DNA of 64,000 bases from Leptospira bandrabouensis. Its GTDB lineage: Bacteria; Spirochaetota; Leptospiria; Leptospirales; Leptospiraceae. The stretch covers positions 145,023 through 209,022 of the forward strand of contig NZ_RQHT01000003.1 of NCBI RefSeq assembly GCF_004770905.1. The letters are read 5' to 3'. Under the pieces are notes generated by a model. That model made no database searches and had not been told where the DNA came from. It worked only from the letters and a program-made list of their open reading frames with translations. How positions within the stretch are numbered: position 1 is the first letter of the stretch; every line of letters begins with the position of its first letter. This document shows positions 9,162-17,732 of the stretch, in pieces. Position numbers and translations under genes: made by a program.

Positions 9162-9800
9162 ATGAAGTGGATTTCCAGTGTTATCATCTTCAGTTTCACG
9201 TTTGGGCTTGTGGCAAAAACTACAATGTCTTACAGAGAACGTAAAAAACAACTAGATGGAAAAATAACACTGGTTCTTGATATCAAAGAACAATTGAAGT
9301 TGGAACCTGAAACGGGAAAAACTTCCGTTGAAACCATTCGTTCCCAAGTGGAAGAAACGTACCGCGCGGGCAACCGAGTGGAAATAGAAAAAACACTTTC
9401 TGTCTCCGAAGGGGAACTCCTAGTTATACAAAGAAAACTTTGTTTCCCTATGGAAGAATCGGCAAATGGACTTTACCAAAAAGCTATGGGTGGGTGGATT
9501 CTATTAGAAGGCGAAGAAAAAAACAGTGCCAAACCAATCGAATGGGATACCAAAGAAAAAATTCAAAGGTATCTAATGATGGCTAAAAGTGAAAAAGACC
9601 ATGCAAAAGAATACTTTTTGTCTGGAAACTACCATCTTTCCCTTCATACATACAAACGTTCGCTAGTTTACAGCCTTATGTCTTTACGATCGCAAAAAGC
9701 GGAAATCCCCGAAGAATACCAAACTGCTGATTCTGTTTGGGTCCAACCGATTTGGATGGGACTTCATAAACAAAAGCAAAACACGATTCAAGAAAACTAA
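9162..9800 (+). CDS. Exported protein of unknown function, partner of the preceding gene
   Basis: This 212-residue protein has a short hydrophobic N-terminus (MKWISSVIIFSFTFGLVAK), likely a signal peptide or anchor. The rest is a charged helical body with a repeated KSEKDHAKEYFLSGNYHLSLHTYKRSL-like stretch (about residues 145-170, paraphrased here), the spacing of which resembles a single TPR hairpin. I chose ATG at 9162 because the open frame to the left (from 8946) lies within the preceding gene. It follows that gene after one base. Function unknown; a joint envelope role with the neighbour is inference. Confidence 0.72.
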   Translation: MKWISSVIIFSFTFGLVAKTTMSYRERKKQLDGKITLVLDIKEQLKLEPETGKTSVETIRSQVEETYRAGNRVEIEKTLSVSEGELLVIQRKLCFPMEESANGLYQKAMGGWILLEGEEKNSAKPIEWDTKEKIQRYLMMAKSEKDHAKEYFLSGNYHLSLHTYKRSLVYSLMSLRSQKAEIPEEYQTADSVWVQPIWMGLHKQKQNTIQEN

Positions 9801-9846
9801 AAATTTCGATTTTCACTGATACCAAATTCGAAAGAATGACTGCTTA

Positions 9847-11010
9847 GTGAAGTTTGAATCACTTTATCGTCATTTTTTGCTGACTAAGGCCACCCATCTT
9901 CCCGTAATCTCGGAGGAAGGAGAGTTACTTGGTCTTCTTTCCAAAGATCGTGTCCACCGCGAATTGTCCGATTTAGGACGAGAAAGAGAAGACTTAGACG
10001 AAATCCCTTTAGAGATATTAGAAAGAGAACTTCATGAAAATCTGATTTTGTATTTTAAAGAATCACCCCAGATTCCTGTCATCGGTCTTGATGGCGAAAA
10101 AAAAGATAATTGGGATAAACCAAGGTTTCTTGCCGCCTTTTCCAAATTAGATTCTGCAAACATTCGTGATCCGAAACTCGAAGAAATCGAATCCAAACTC
10201 GAAAAGAAAAAAGACAATGCAGATTCTGTGCAGTGGTTTATGGAATTAATTCTATCCCATTTCCCTGATGGGCTTTTGGCAACAGATGTTACTGGCGCTA
10301 CTGTTTTTTATAATGAAACCTTTGAAAATGATATTCTCACAAAACCTTTGTTCCGTGATTCATTACAGTTGGCTGAAAAATACCTTCATAACCTAAACCG
10401 GGAAGTCTTAGCCACTTATCTAAAAGAACATGATTTGTCTTTAGGTAAAGATGCGGACACAAGTGTATTACATACAAACATCACTGAACTTCGGACAAAC
10501 CTTCGTATCATTACTTTAAAAAAAGAAAAAAAGGTAGTTGGGTTTTTATACCATTTTTCTCCTTCTTTATTTTCCCAATCATTGGGGAATAGAGATTCCG
10601 AATTTCCAAATTTAGAAGAGGCATTTCTTTCTAAACTTCCCCTCGAAACAGTTTTGGAAGAAATGGAATCACATTACATACATAAGTCGCTAAAAAGAAA
10701 TTCTAATAATATTTCACATACAGCAACAGAACTTGGTGTTCCAAGAACAACCTTACAAAACCGTATCCGTTTTTTAAAACTTTCAGAACGGTTTCAAAAT
10801 GAAGCGAAGGTTAAAACGGTAATTCCGCGAAAACGTTCGGAAAAACCAGTCGAGAAACCCAAAAAAAACACGGAAACACGAAATTTGCCACCTTCAAAAA
10901 AGACTAAAACCATTCAGAAACCAGTGAAATCTGAGAAAAAAGCGACTAAAGGTAAAAAACAGAGCCCAAAACCTAAACAAGCTAGAAAAAAGACAAAAAA
11001 AAGACGTTGA
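9847..11010 (+). CDS. PAS/Fis-like transcriptional regulator with Lys-rich tail
   Basis: This 387-residue protein has a CBS-like N-terminal half-motif (residues about 8-38, LLTKATHLPVISEEGELLGLL) and a PAS-like segment in the middle (about 130-240, FPDGLLATDVTGATVFYNETFEND). A Fis-type helix-turn-helix follows near 280-315 (NISHTATELGVPRTTLQNRIRFL). The last 70 or so residues are extremely basic, with Lys/Pro/Thr runs like histone H1 tails. It has no AAA+ sigma-54 domain. The GTG start at 9847 is forced because the nearby ATG frame stops at once. It lies 142 bases before rho. It probably binds DNA; the signal is unknown. Confidence 0.75.
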   Translation: MKFESLYRHFLLTKATHLPVISEEGELLGLLSKDRVHRELSDLGREREDLDEIPLEILERELHENLILYFKESPQIPVIGLDGEKKDNWDKPRFLAAFSKLDSANIRDPKLEEIESKLEKKKDNADSVQWFMELILSHFPDGLLATDVTGATVFYNETFENDILTKPLFRDSLQLAEKYLHNLNREVLATYLKEHDLSLGKDADTSVLHTNITELRTNLRIITLKKEKKVVGFLYHFSPSLFSQSLGNRDSEFPNLEEAFLSKLPLETVLEEMESHYIHKSLKRNSNNISHTATELGVPRTTLQNRIRFLKLSERFQNEAKVKTVIPRKRSEKPVEKPKKNTETRNLPPSKKTKTIQKPVKSEKKATKGKKQSPKPKQARKKTKKRR

Positions 11011-11152
11011 CGAAAACACTCAGAAAAACAACTTTTTCATTACCGTTTGAGAAAACACCTCCGCACTTCGCTGTTTCCCTTGCATACATAACTTGCACAA
11101 ATGGTTTCCCGATTTTAATCAAATACTCTAACAAATCAATGTAGAACAATCT

Positions 11153-12556
11153 ATGGCATCACGCAAACAAGAAGAAATCCAAGTTAATCCTCCAGAAGAA
11201 CCAACTGAATATACAAACGGCATCATGGACCAAGACGATGCTTCCGAACCACCGAAACAATTTAAGAAAAAAAAGAATCGTTATGAAGGTCCAATTCCTC
11301 CTCCACTTGATTTAGTCGAACTCAAGAAAAAAAACATCAACGAACTGGCTGACCTTGCCAAAGGTTTGGGAGTCGAAAATACTCATGGTTTGAAAAAACA
11401 AAACTTGATGTTTGCTCTTCTCCAAGCACAAACCGAAAAAGATGGACAAGTGCATGCTGCAGGGGTGATGGAAAGACTTCCTGATGGGTATGGATTTTTA
11501 CGATCACCTGACTACAATTATGTGCCAGGTCCAGATGATATTTATGTATCTCCTTCTCAAATTAAATTGTTTGGTCTACGCACTGGTGATACAGTTACAG
11601 GACTTATCCGACCACCAAAAGAAGCGGAACGATTTTTTGCCATGTTACGTGTGGAATCCATTAACGGTTTCCCTGTGGAAGTGGCGCAAAAAAGAAATTT
11701 ATTCGATAACCTAACACCACTTTATCCAAACGAAAGAATCAATATGGAGTTTGATCCAAGCCATTTGGACACTCGAGTGATTGATCTTATGTGTCCGATT
11801 GGAAAAGGACAAAGAGCTCTTATCGTTGCCCCTCCAAGAACTGGTAAAACCGTTCTTATGCAATCCATCGCCAATGCCATCACTCGCAACCACCCAGAAA
11901 TTTTTCTCATTGTCCTTCTTATCGATGAACGTCCGGAAGAAGTAACAGACATGGCTCGCCATGTAAAAGGAGAAGTGGTGAGTTCTACCTTTGATGAACC
12001 AGCACAACGCCACGTCCAAGTGGCTGAGATGGTCATTGAAAAAGCAAAACGACTTGTGGAACATGGAAAGGATGTGGTCATCCTCCTCGACTCCATCACA
12101 AGGCTTGCCCGTGCTTACAACCAAGTAGTTCCTACTTCGGGAAAAATCCTTTCTGGTGGTGTGGACTCCAATGCTCTCCACAAACCAAAACGTTTTTTTG
12201 GGGCAGCAAGGAATATCGAAGAGGGTGGGTCACTCACCATCATCGCGACAGCACTTATTGACACCGGTTCCCGTATGGATGAGGTGATTTTTGAGGAATT
12301 TAAGGGAACGGGAAATATGGAAATCCATTTGGACCGAAAACTCGCCGACAAACGAATTTTCCCTGCCATTGACATCAACCGCTCGGGCACAAGGAAAGAG
12401 GAACTCCTACTTTCGCAAGATACCCTCACTCGAGTCTTTATCCTTCGAAAAGTACTTTCTCCTATGAGTATCACCGAAAGTATGGAACTATTGATTGAAA
12501 AAATGCGTGGCGCGAAGACCAACGACCAATTCCTCGCCAGCATGAATACGAACTAA
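11153..12556 (+). CDS. rho: Transcription termination factor Rho
   Basis: This is the hexameric RNA-dependent ATPase that releases transcripts. The cold-shock-like RNA-binding domain contains [14 protein letters not shown] near residue 105. Walker A APPRTGKT is near 226, Walker [16 protein letters not shown] near 307, the Q-loop region KILSGGVD near 335, and the conserved R-loop block [13 protein letters not shown] near 383. The 467-residue length includes a charged N-terminal extension (residues 1-50) ahead of the usual Rho_N helix. It is followed after 10 bases by rpmE, a common rho neighbour. Confidence 0.97.
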   Translation: MASRKQEEIQVNPPEEPTEYTNGIMDQDDASEPPKQFKKKKNRYEGPIPPPLDLVELKKKNINELADLAKGLGVENTHGLKKQNLMFALLQAQTEKDGQVHAAGVMERLPDGYGFLRSPDYNYVPGPDDIYVSPSQIKLFGLRTGDTVTGLIRPPKEAERFFAMLRVESINGFPVEVAQKRNLFDNLTPLYPNERINMEFDPSHLDTRVIDLMCPIGKGQRALIVAPPRTGKTVLMQSIANAITRNHPEIFLIVLLIDERPEEVTDMARHVKGEVVSSTFDEPAQRHVQVAEMVIEKAKRLVEHGKDVVILLDSITRLARAYNQVVPTSGKILSGGVDSNALHKPKRFFGAARNIEEGGSLTIIATALIDTGSRMDEVIFEEFKGTGNMEIHLDRKLADKRIFPAIDINRSGTRKEELLLSQDTLTRVFILRKVLSPMSITESMELLIEKMRGAKTNDQFLASMNTN

Positions 12557-12566
12557 AAGGGCCACC

Positions 12567-12767
12567 ATGAAAACTGACATACATCCAAAATACGTTGCTT
12601 CAAAAATTAAATGCGCTTGTGGTACAGTGATCGATACAAGATCCACTGCTGGGGATATCAGTGTGGAAATTTGTTCCAACTGCCATCCATTCTTTACTGG
12701 AAAATCCAAATTAGTGGATACTACAGGCCGCGTAGACAAGTTCAAGAAAAAATACAAAATGAAGTAA
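12567..12767 (+). CDS. rpmE: 50S ribosomal protein bL31 (zinc form)
   Basis: This 66-residue ribosomal protein carries the C-plus zinc ribbon: Cys16, Cys18, Cys36 and Cys39 (CAC... and [10 protein letters not shown]). The presence of all four Cys means this is the zinc-dependent paralogue normally replaced by a zinc-free copy during zinc starvation. No zinc-free paralogue is seen in the window. It follows rho and is probably cotranscribed. Confidence 0.96.
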   Translation: MKTDIHPKYVASKIKCACGTVIDTRSTAGDISVEICSNCHPFFTGKSKLVDTTGRVDKFKKKYKMK

Positions 12768-12814
12768 GAGGCTATGGCCTCGCATCCGTCTAACTAATAA
12801 CGGGGGAACAACTC

Positions 12815-13609
12815 ATGGCAGTAATGGACTTTGCTCGCTACAAGGAAATCAACGACCAAAGGATGAATTACCGTGAGATGGAAGACGCTACCGTCGTCTC
12901 CTATTACCGCAACACAGGTTGCGGAGACGGATACCGCATCTATTTAAAGTTAAACGAAAACCAAGTTGTGGAAGACGCAAGTTACACCACAACAGGTTGT
13001 GGGTTTGGGATTGTTGCGCTGGCAATGGCAACCGAGTATGCCAAAGGCAAATCCATCTCTGATTTAAAAACCCTTACCCCAGAAACCCTCGAAACGTTAT
13101 TTGAATTCCCAGAACGTCGGAAAAATTATCCAGAGTCTGCCGTGGCTGCTCTCAAAAAAGCAGTGGAAGATTATGAATCGGGCCAAGGTGTTCCTAAAGA
13201 AAACCGAATCACCAAAGCACAAACGATGGAACTTCTTCACAAACAAGGCCACCTAAGGGAAGCTAAGTTATCCAGTGTTATGTTGGAAAAAGAAAAATTA
13301 GACGGGGTCGATTTTTCCGGCGCTGACCTTCACAATGCCTTCCTTCAAAATTCTAGTTTTGTGGGCGCCAACTTCCAAGGTGCCAACCTAAAAGCTTCGT
13401 TTTTTAATGGCGCAGATTTACGAAACGCCAATTTCCGCGGTGCTGATTTGCGTTTTGCAAAACTTGCTTCGGCCAAAATTGATGGTGCTGATTTTACTGA
13501 TGCCATTTATGATATTGGAACCCGGGTAGATCACAGCCAAATGTACATCTTTGATGTGATGAAAAAAGCGGGTAAAGATTTATATCTAAAAAAAGAGGAT
13601 GGGGAATGA
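12815..13609 (+). CDS. NifU/IscU-like domain fused to pentapeptide repeats
   Basis: The N-terminal half (residues about 25-125) looks like an IscU/NifU-N iron-sulfur scaffold. Cys36 in GCGDGYRIYLK and Cys62 in TTTGCGFGIVALA have the same 26-residue spacing as Cys37/Cys63 of IscU, and Asp38 corresponds to the conserved Asp. The third cluster ligand, normally HCS, is replaced by Tyr105-Pro106-Glu107. Residues about 162-230 are a run of pentapeptide repeats (A(D/N)LxxA type, for example GADLRNANFRGADLRFA) that should form a right-handed quadrilateral beta helix. A role in Fe-S handling is therefore doubtful. It overlaps the next small gene by ATGA. Confidence 0.85.
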   Translation: MAVMDFARYKEINDQRMNYREMEDATVVSYYRNTGCGDGYRIYLKLNENQVVEDASYTTTGCGFGIVALAMATEYAKGKSISDLKTLTPETLETLFEFPERRKNYPESAVAALKKAVEDYESGQGVPKENRITKAQTMELLHKQGHLREAKLSSVMLEKEKLDGVDFSGADLHNAFLQNSSFVGANFQGANLKASFFNGADLRNANFRGADLRFAKLASAKIDGADFTDAIYDIGTRVDHSQMYIFDVMKKAGKDLYLKKEDGE

Positions 13610-13794
13610 AGCCGGGCGATAAGGCAAAACTTACCAAACAAACATTCCTTCACCAAGGGATTTTCATTTTTACTGGTTCCACAGTGGAAATCAAAGAAAT
13701 CCAATCAGACAAGGCCATCGTTGTTTATAACGACAAAGAAGGATATCCTCACGATTTAGAGATGAATCTGACCGATTTGGCCCCGCTTTCCTAA
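13606..13794 (+). CDS. Small unknown protein, likely beta-barrel (KOW/SH3-like)
   Basis: This 62-residue protein begins MKPGDKAKLTKQTF and has alternating hydrophobic/charged strands (FIFTGSTVEIKEIQ, AIVVYND) suggestive of a small SH3-like barrel. It overlaps the NifU-pentapeptide gene by four bases (ATGA), so the two are very probably made together. Function unknown. Confidence 0.7.
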   Translation: MKPGDKAKLTKQTFLHQGIFIFTGSTVEIKEIQSDKAIVVYNDKEGYPHDLEMNLTDLAPLS

Positions 13795-13805
13795 AGCCGA
13801 TTTTC

Positions 13806-13833
13806 TTGACACAAATCCTAAGAATCCTAACGT
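13806..13833 (+). promoter_or_regulatory. Candidate sigma-70 promoter of the STAS gene
   Basis: TTGACA (13806-13811), a perfect -35, is followed after 16 bases by TAACGT (13828-13833), a weak -10. The predicted transcription start is about base 13840, only 9 bases before the ATG at 13849, so the message would be nearly leaderless, and no Shine-Dalgarno sequence is seen. The weak -10 keeps the confidence low. Confidence 0.35.
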
Positions 13834-13848
13834 ATTGTTAATCCAACT

Positions 13849-14208
13849 ATGTTGATTCAAAGCCACCGTCAGGAAAATCACCTTCTACTATCAATCCAAA
13901 GGGATGTCTTGATGGAAAACTCGAGAGAGTTTTACCAAGAATTTGAGAAGGCGATTGAAAGTAAAAATTTCGGAAAATTGACGATGGATTTTCATTCTGT
14001 AAAGTTTTTAGACTCGAGCGGAATTGGAGCTGTGATCAAAGCATCTTCGGCCCTGCACAACCGTGGTGTAGAAATTTTCGTAACCAATTTGAACAAAAAT
14101 CTAAACTCAGTCTTTCGACTTTCTGGGCTCAATCATATTCTTTCCATTCTGACGTTGGACGAATACCTTTCAAAATTTCCGGAGTTTCAAAAAACTCTCG
14201 AGGCATAA
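13849..14208 (+). CDS. STAS-domain anti-sigma factor antagonist
   Basis: This 119-residue protein is of the SpoIIAA/RsbV type. The signature KFLDSSGIGAVIKA places the phosphorylatable Ser at position 57 (possibly 56), directly before the Gly. Such proteins release a sigma factor or another target from a kinase/anti-sigma partner when dephosphorylated. No HPK-type anti-sigma kinase adjoins it, but two SpoIIE-type phosphatases in this window (19426-21396 and 41357-43120) are candidates for dephosphorylating it. That link is inference. Confidence 0.9.
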   Translation: MLIQSHRQENHLLLSIQRDVLMENSREFYQEFEKAIESKNFGKLTMDFHSVKFLDSSGIGAVIKASSALHNRGVEIFVTNLNKNLNSVFRLSGLNHILSILTLDEYLSKFPEFQKTLEA

Positions 14209-14213
14209 GCGTA

Positions 14214-14978
14214 ATGAAACTCTATCGAATTTTCTCTTTACTCATTTTATCCCTAACTTTGAATTCCTGTGCAACAGGTGTTAAGTCTAGGTCTTTACTG
14301 TTTCGTAGTAACGAGTTTGCGATTTACACGGTAGCTCGAGACAAAATCAGCATAAAGTCAGAGACTGCTGTTGCAAAAACTTTTGCCCATCCAGTGGAAA
14401 TCACGGAGGAAAAGGTTTTAGACTTACTTGGCAACATCCGGTTTCGTGAAGAAAGTTCTTATGGAGATGTAAACCAATATGTCTTCGAAGAAAAAGAAAT
14501 CAAAGAATTCGCATTGGATCTTGTCGATGGTTTACAAAAATTAAAACCGGACCAAATCCTCCTTGTGATTTCTAAATACAATCCAGTTCGTTCTGTTGTA
14601 TCTCATTATTCAAGAACTGGATTTTACATTTGGTCTACAGATACTTCCATAGAAATTCTATTTGGAGAACTTCAAAAAGAAATTTCCTACGATGAACAAG
14701 GAAACTATTTTGATTGGTCCAATATTCCTGATATTCCTTTTGAACATTTTCCCACATCAACATACATTTTACAAGGACCTGGCTTTTCCTTCAAAAAAGT
14801 TTCGGGATTCCGCAACAAACATTGGTTAGTGTTTGATAAAGCTGATTTAGCGAAATTAAAATTTGAGAAACGAAAGAAAACTACGGTTCCTGAAGTGAAA
14901 AATTCTGTAGATGCGGATCTTAAATCAGAAAAAAGAATTTCTCGTGACGACGAGGAAGGGATCATCAACGGAGATTAA
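14214..14978 (+). CDS. Lipoprotein of unknown function
   Basis: This 254-residue protein has a signal peptide ending in a lipobox-like LTLNSC near residue 19, so it is probably a lipoprotein. The body (VARDKISIKSETAVAKTF..., then VDGLQKLKPDQILLVISKYNPVRSV) has mixed alpha/beta character, and the tail is basic then acidic (RKKTTVPEV...DDEEG). It starts five bases after the STAS gene and is probably in the same transcript. Its stop codon lies in the stem of a terminator. No family recognised. Confidence 0.72.
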   Translation: MKLYRIFSLLILSLTLNSCATGVKSRSLLFRSNEFAIYTVARDKISIKSETAVAKTFAHPVEITEEKVLDLLGNIRFREESSYGDVNQYVFEEKEIKEFALDLVDGLQKLKPDQILLVISKYNPVRSVVSHYSRTGFYIWSTDTSIEILFGELQKEISYDEQGNYFDWSNIPDIPFEHFPTSTYILQGPGFSFKKVSGFRNKHWLVFDKADLAKLKFEKRKKTTVPEVKNSVDADLKSEKRISRDDEEGIINGD

Positions 14979-15008
14979 ACGTTAAATCTTCGTTTAGTCT
15001 TCTTTTCG
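14973..15008 (+). terminator. Rho-independent terminator of the STAS-lipoprotein unit
   Basis: Bases 14973-14981 and 14991-14999 form a 9-base-pair stem with one G-U pair (core TAAACG/CGTTTA) and a 9-base loop, followed by TTCTTTTC. The stem contains the lipoprotein stop codon and reaches into the 3' end of the convergent FapA gene. The stem is AU-rich, so efficiency is uncertain. Confidence 0.5.
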
Positions 15009-16664
15009 AATGACGGTTCGTTCGGTTTGGATGTTTCCGTCAGTTCCCAAATAAAAATGTGTTTTACCCACGAGCGAATTCATACCTAAACGGTAGGTTT
15101 TTCCTGCTCCAAAACTAAGATCCACTCCAGGAAATACTTCTCTTTCTACATCCACAAAGGCATCTGGATTCGGTTCATAAGAACCAAGTGCCGTTTCAAA
15201 CTGTTTGGTTTCTGTTTCTAAAACTTTCGTAAACTTTTCGTTTGCTTCTCTCAGTTTGATGATACTCTCTTTTTCTTCCTTGTTCAGTTCTTTTTTTTGG
15301 CTTTTTTCCACGAGTTTGGTAAGTGTCAGTTGGACTTTATGAAGAGTGATTTCTTTTTCTGCGATTTCTTTTTTCATTCGATTGAGTTCATCGAGTAACT
15401 CTGGAGGTGTTCCAATTGCCACTTTGGTTTTGGTTTCTACAACAGCACCAAGTTTGGCACAAGTGAGTGAGTTGCCTGCAATGATGGTTCCTCCCATCAC
15501 CTCACCACGTCCTCCTAAAACTCGAATGAAATCTTTGGCAGAAAGTTCGGAATGCATCACGGCTTCTTCCACAAAAATACTTCCTTGCGCTGTGAGTTTT
15601 CCTTGTTCTACAAATTTTGCGTAAATATTTCCTTCGGATTCAATATAACCTTCCCCACGTCCCATAAAACCACCGGATAAAACGATGTCTCCTTTGGCTT
15701 TGAGAAAGGCTTTTCCTACGGAATTACGAATGATGATACTTCCATTGGTAGTGAGAGAAAATCCATCGCCAATTTTTTCTTCTACAATGATGGTACCAGG
15801 AAAATCAATATTGCCAGTGGAGTAATCGACAGCTTCCAGTTGGATCACTTCATCTACTTTGATTTCAAAGGAAGCAGATAAAACGGGTCTACCTGCAATT
15901 TGCGCATATAGTTTTTCCCCTTTGAGTTCTACGTTGGGTCCGAGATTCCAATCCACTGATTTTTCTTCTGGGTAGGGGATTATGGTTCCATTGACGGTTT
16001 TCCCAAATTCTCCCTTTTTCGGTGGGATTCTTTCGGCAATCAGATCTCCCGGTTTTACAGATTGAATGACACCAATGTTTTTATAATCGATACGACCATG
16101 TTCATCTTCTTCTAACTGAGGTTTGTTGTCGGAGCGAAAGTAAATTTTGATTTCTCCATCTTTTCCTGGAACAGGTGGGTATCCTTTGGCTATGGTATAA
16201 GGAACAAAAAAGTTTGGATTTTTGATTTGGTTTTGGATGACAACATCGATGATCCCGACGGAAATTCCTACGGAAGCAATCTGTTCACGTAATTGATGTT
16301 CGGTGAGAAGTGCTCCTCCATGTTTGGGTGGATGAAGCACCATTTTTGCTTCCATATGATCTTCGGAAATGGTGATGTCTGCATAGGAACTTATGGGATC
16401 ACCCTTCGACCAAGTTCCAATTTCTACAGGTTTGCCCTCAGAAAGGGCTACTGCTTTTTTGATTTGTTCCTGGTTGTAACCTTCCACACCAAAAAGTTGC
16501 ACTCGTGCGAGCACATCCTTGTAATCGACTTTTTTTCCTTTGGCCCCGGGTTTTGTAATTTTTAATACGGCTTTACCACCGGAGTTTTCGATTTGGAAAT
16601 AACCATTTTCTGATGCTTCTAAATCTTGAAGGATACGATCTGTATAAGAGTCTGGGCCGGGCAT
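14994..16664 (-). CDS. FapA (DUF342) family protein
   Basis: This 556-residue protein has the DUF342/FapA architecture: an N-terminal mixed region (about 1-260) that includes GDLIAERIPPKKGEFGKTVNG. A central right-handed beta-helix follows (about 265-410; repeats such as GSIIIRNSVGKAFLKAKGDIVLSGG). Next is a coiled coil (about 425-490, rich in Lys/Glu) and a short beta C-terminus. Family members in other bacteria influence flagellar placement or cell polarity, but the function is not established here. The ATG at 16664 directly abuts the stop of the upstream glycosyltransferase gene. It is the last gene of the minus-strand run that begins at gltA or earlier. Confidence 0.85.
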   Translation of the reverse strand: MPGPDSYTDRILQDLEASENGYFQIENSGGKAVLKITKPGAKGKKVDYKDVLARVQLFGVEGYNQEQIKKAVALSEGKPVEIGTWSKGDPISSYADITISEDHMEAKMVLHPPKHGGALLTEHQLREQIASVGISVGIIDVVIQNQIKNPNFFVPYTIAKGYPPVPGKDGEIKIYFRSDNKPQLEEDEHGRIDYKNIGVIQSVKPGDLIAERIPPKKGEFGKTVNGTIIPYPEEKSVDWNLGPNVELKGEKLYAQIAGRPVLSASFEIKVDEVIQLEAVDYSTGNIDFPGTIIVEEKIGDGFSLTTNGSIIIRNSVGKAFLKAKGDIVLSGGFMGRGEGYIESEGNIYAKFVEQGKLTAQGSIFVEEAVMHSELSAKDFIRVLGGRGEVMGGTIIAGNSLTCAKLGAVVETKTKVAIGTPPELLDELNRMKKEIAEKEITLHKVQLTLTKLVEKSQKKELNKEEKESIIKLREANEKFTKVLETETKQFETALGSYEPNPDAFVDVEREVFPGVDLSFGAGKTYRLGMNSLVGKTHFYLGTDGNIQTERTVIRKED

Positions 16665-17732
16665 TTAATTGTATTCTAATAAGTGTGAAACAACATCCTC
16701 TTCTCCGTCAGTTTTTAATTCTAACTTAGGAGTCATGGAGTCGATCGTATTAATTAGAGTCAGCACTTCTTCAAATTGACAAGAAATTATTCGCGATAAG
16801 TCAATATATGCGGAGCGAAAGTATAAATCCAATGCATTTACCAAATGGATGTATTCACTAAAATCTCCACGGTCTGTATAAAGAATAGGGGTTTTGGCAT
16901 AATAACATTCTGCTAAAATTCCGTATCCAGGTTTTGTACACACAAAATCTGCAGCAGCTACCAAGTCCGGATAATGCGAGACTTCGGGAACTAAAATTCC
17001 TTTTGTTTGGATTCCAGGAACTCCGTATGCTACAAGTTGGATGGACCCTGGAAGATTTTCAGTTTGAAGTTTGGTTCCTTCAAGGCCGTAAGCACCGAAG
17101 GATAAAAGAATATATGTAGTATTTTCATTCCATCCAAACTTTTGTCGGGCTTGCGATTTAGAGAGAGTTGGTTTCCTTCCCACAAGACCGATGTTAGACG
17201 ATTCTAGGAAAGGTGGCATCGGACAAAAAAATGGTAATACCAAAGCTTCTGTAGCAAACCCGTATTCCACTTGGAGTTGTTCGCTGAGAGTTCCAAAATA
17301 AGAATCGTCTTTCGCGTAATTTTGATAAATAAAATCCCAGGTGAAGTTCCCAATAAACATACTTGGGATCCCTGTTTCCAGAGCAATGGTAATGGGAAAA
17401 GAAGAACTGTCGGTTAGGATCAATCCGATTTTATGTTTTTTGCAGTATTCAGTTTCTTCTTTTAGGATTTGCGTTTTCTTTTTTTCGAAATCGATGAGCT
17501 CTTCTTTTGTAGTTTGTAAATCAATGGAGAGTGAGTTCTTTTGTGAAACTCCCACATCCAGTTTTAAATTCCTTGTCGTAAGTTTTGGATGGGTAAAGTC
17601 TAAAAATGAAATTCTTGGACTGACCAAGTGTATTTCTTCAATAAACTCTTCTTTAAGCAGGCGTTTGATAATATTTCCGGAACGACTGATATGCCCAAAC
17701 CCATGGCCTGAAATATAAAAGTACAGTTTCAT
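16665..17732 (-). CDS. MurG-like glycosyltransferase
   Basis: This 355-residue GT-B fold enzyme has an N-terminal Gly-rich GHGFGHISRS (residues 9-18), also seen in the N-terminal domain of arabinokinase-type proteins. Its C-terminal nucleotide-sugar site is CTKPGYGILAECYYAKTPIL. It probably transfers a sugar to a lipid or protein acceptor; donor and acceptor are unknown. Its start overlaps the TrmH-family gene by four bases and its stop abuts the FapA gene. No transmembrane segment is present, so it is probably cytoplasmic or peripheral to the membrane. Confidence 0.75.
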   Translation of the reverse strand: MKLYFYISGHGFGHISRSGNIIKRLLKEEFIEEIHLVSPRISFLDFTHPKLTTRNLKLDVGVSQKNSLSIDLQTTKEELIDFEKKKTQILKEETEYCKKHKIGLILTDSSSFPITIALETGIPSMFIGNFTWDFIYQNYAKDDSYFGTLSEQLQVEYGFATEALVLPFFCPMPPFLESSNIGLVGRKPTLSKSQARQKFGWNENTTYILLSFGAYGLEGTKLQTENLPGSIQLVAYGVPGIQTKGILVPEVSHYPDLVAAADFVCTKPGYGILAECYYAKTPILYTDRGDFSEYIHLVNALDLYFRSAYIDLSRIISCQFEEVLTLINTIDSMTPKLELKTDGEEDVVSHLLEYN

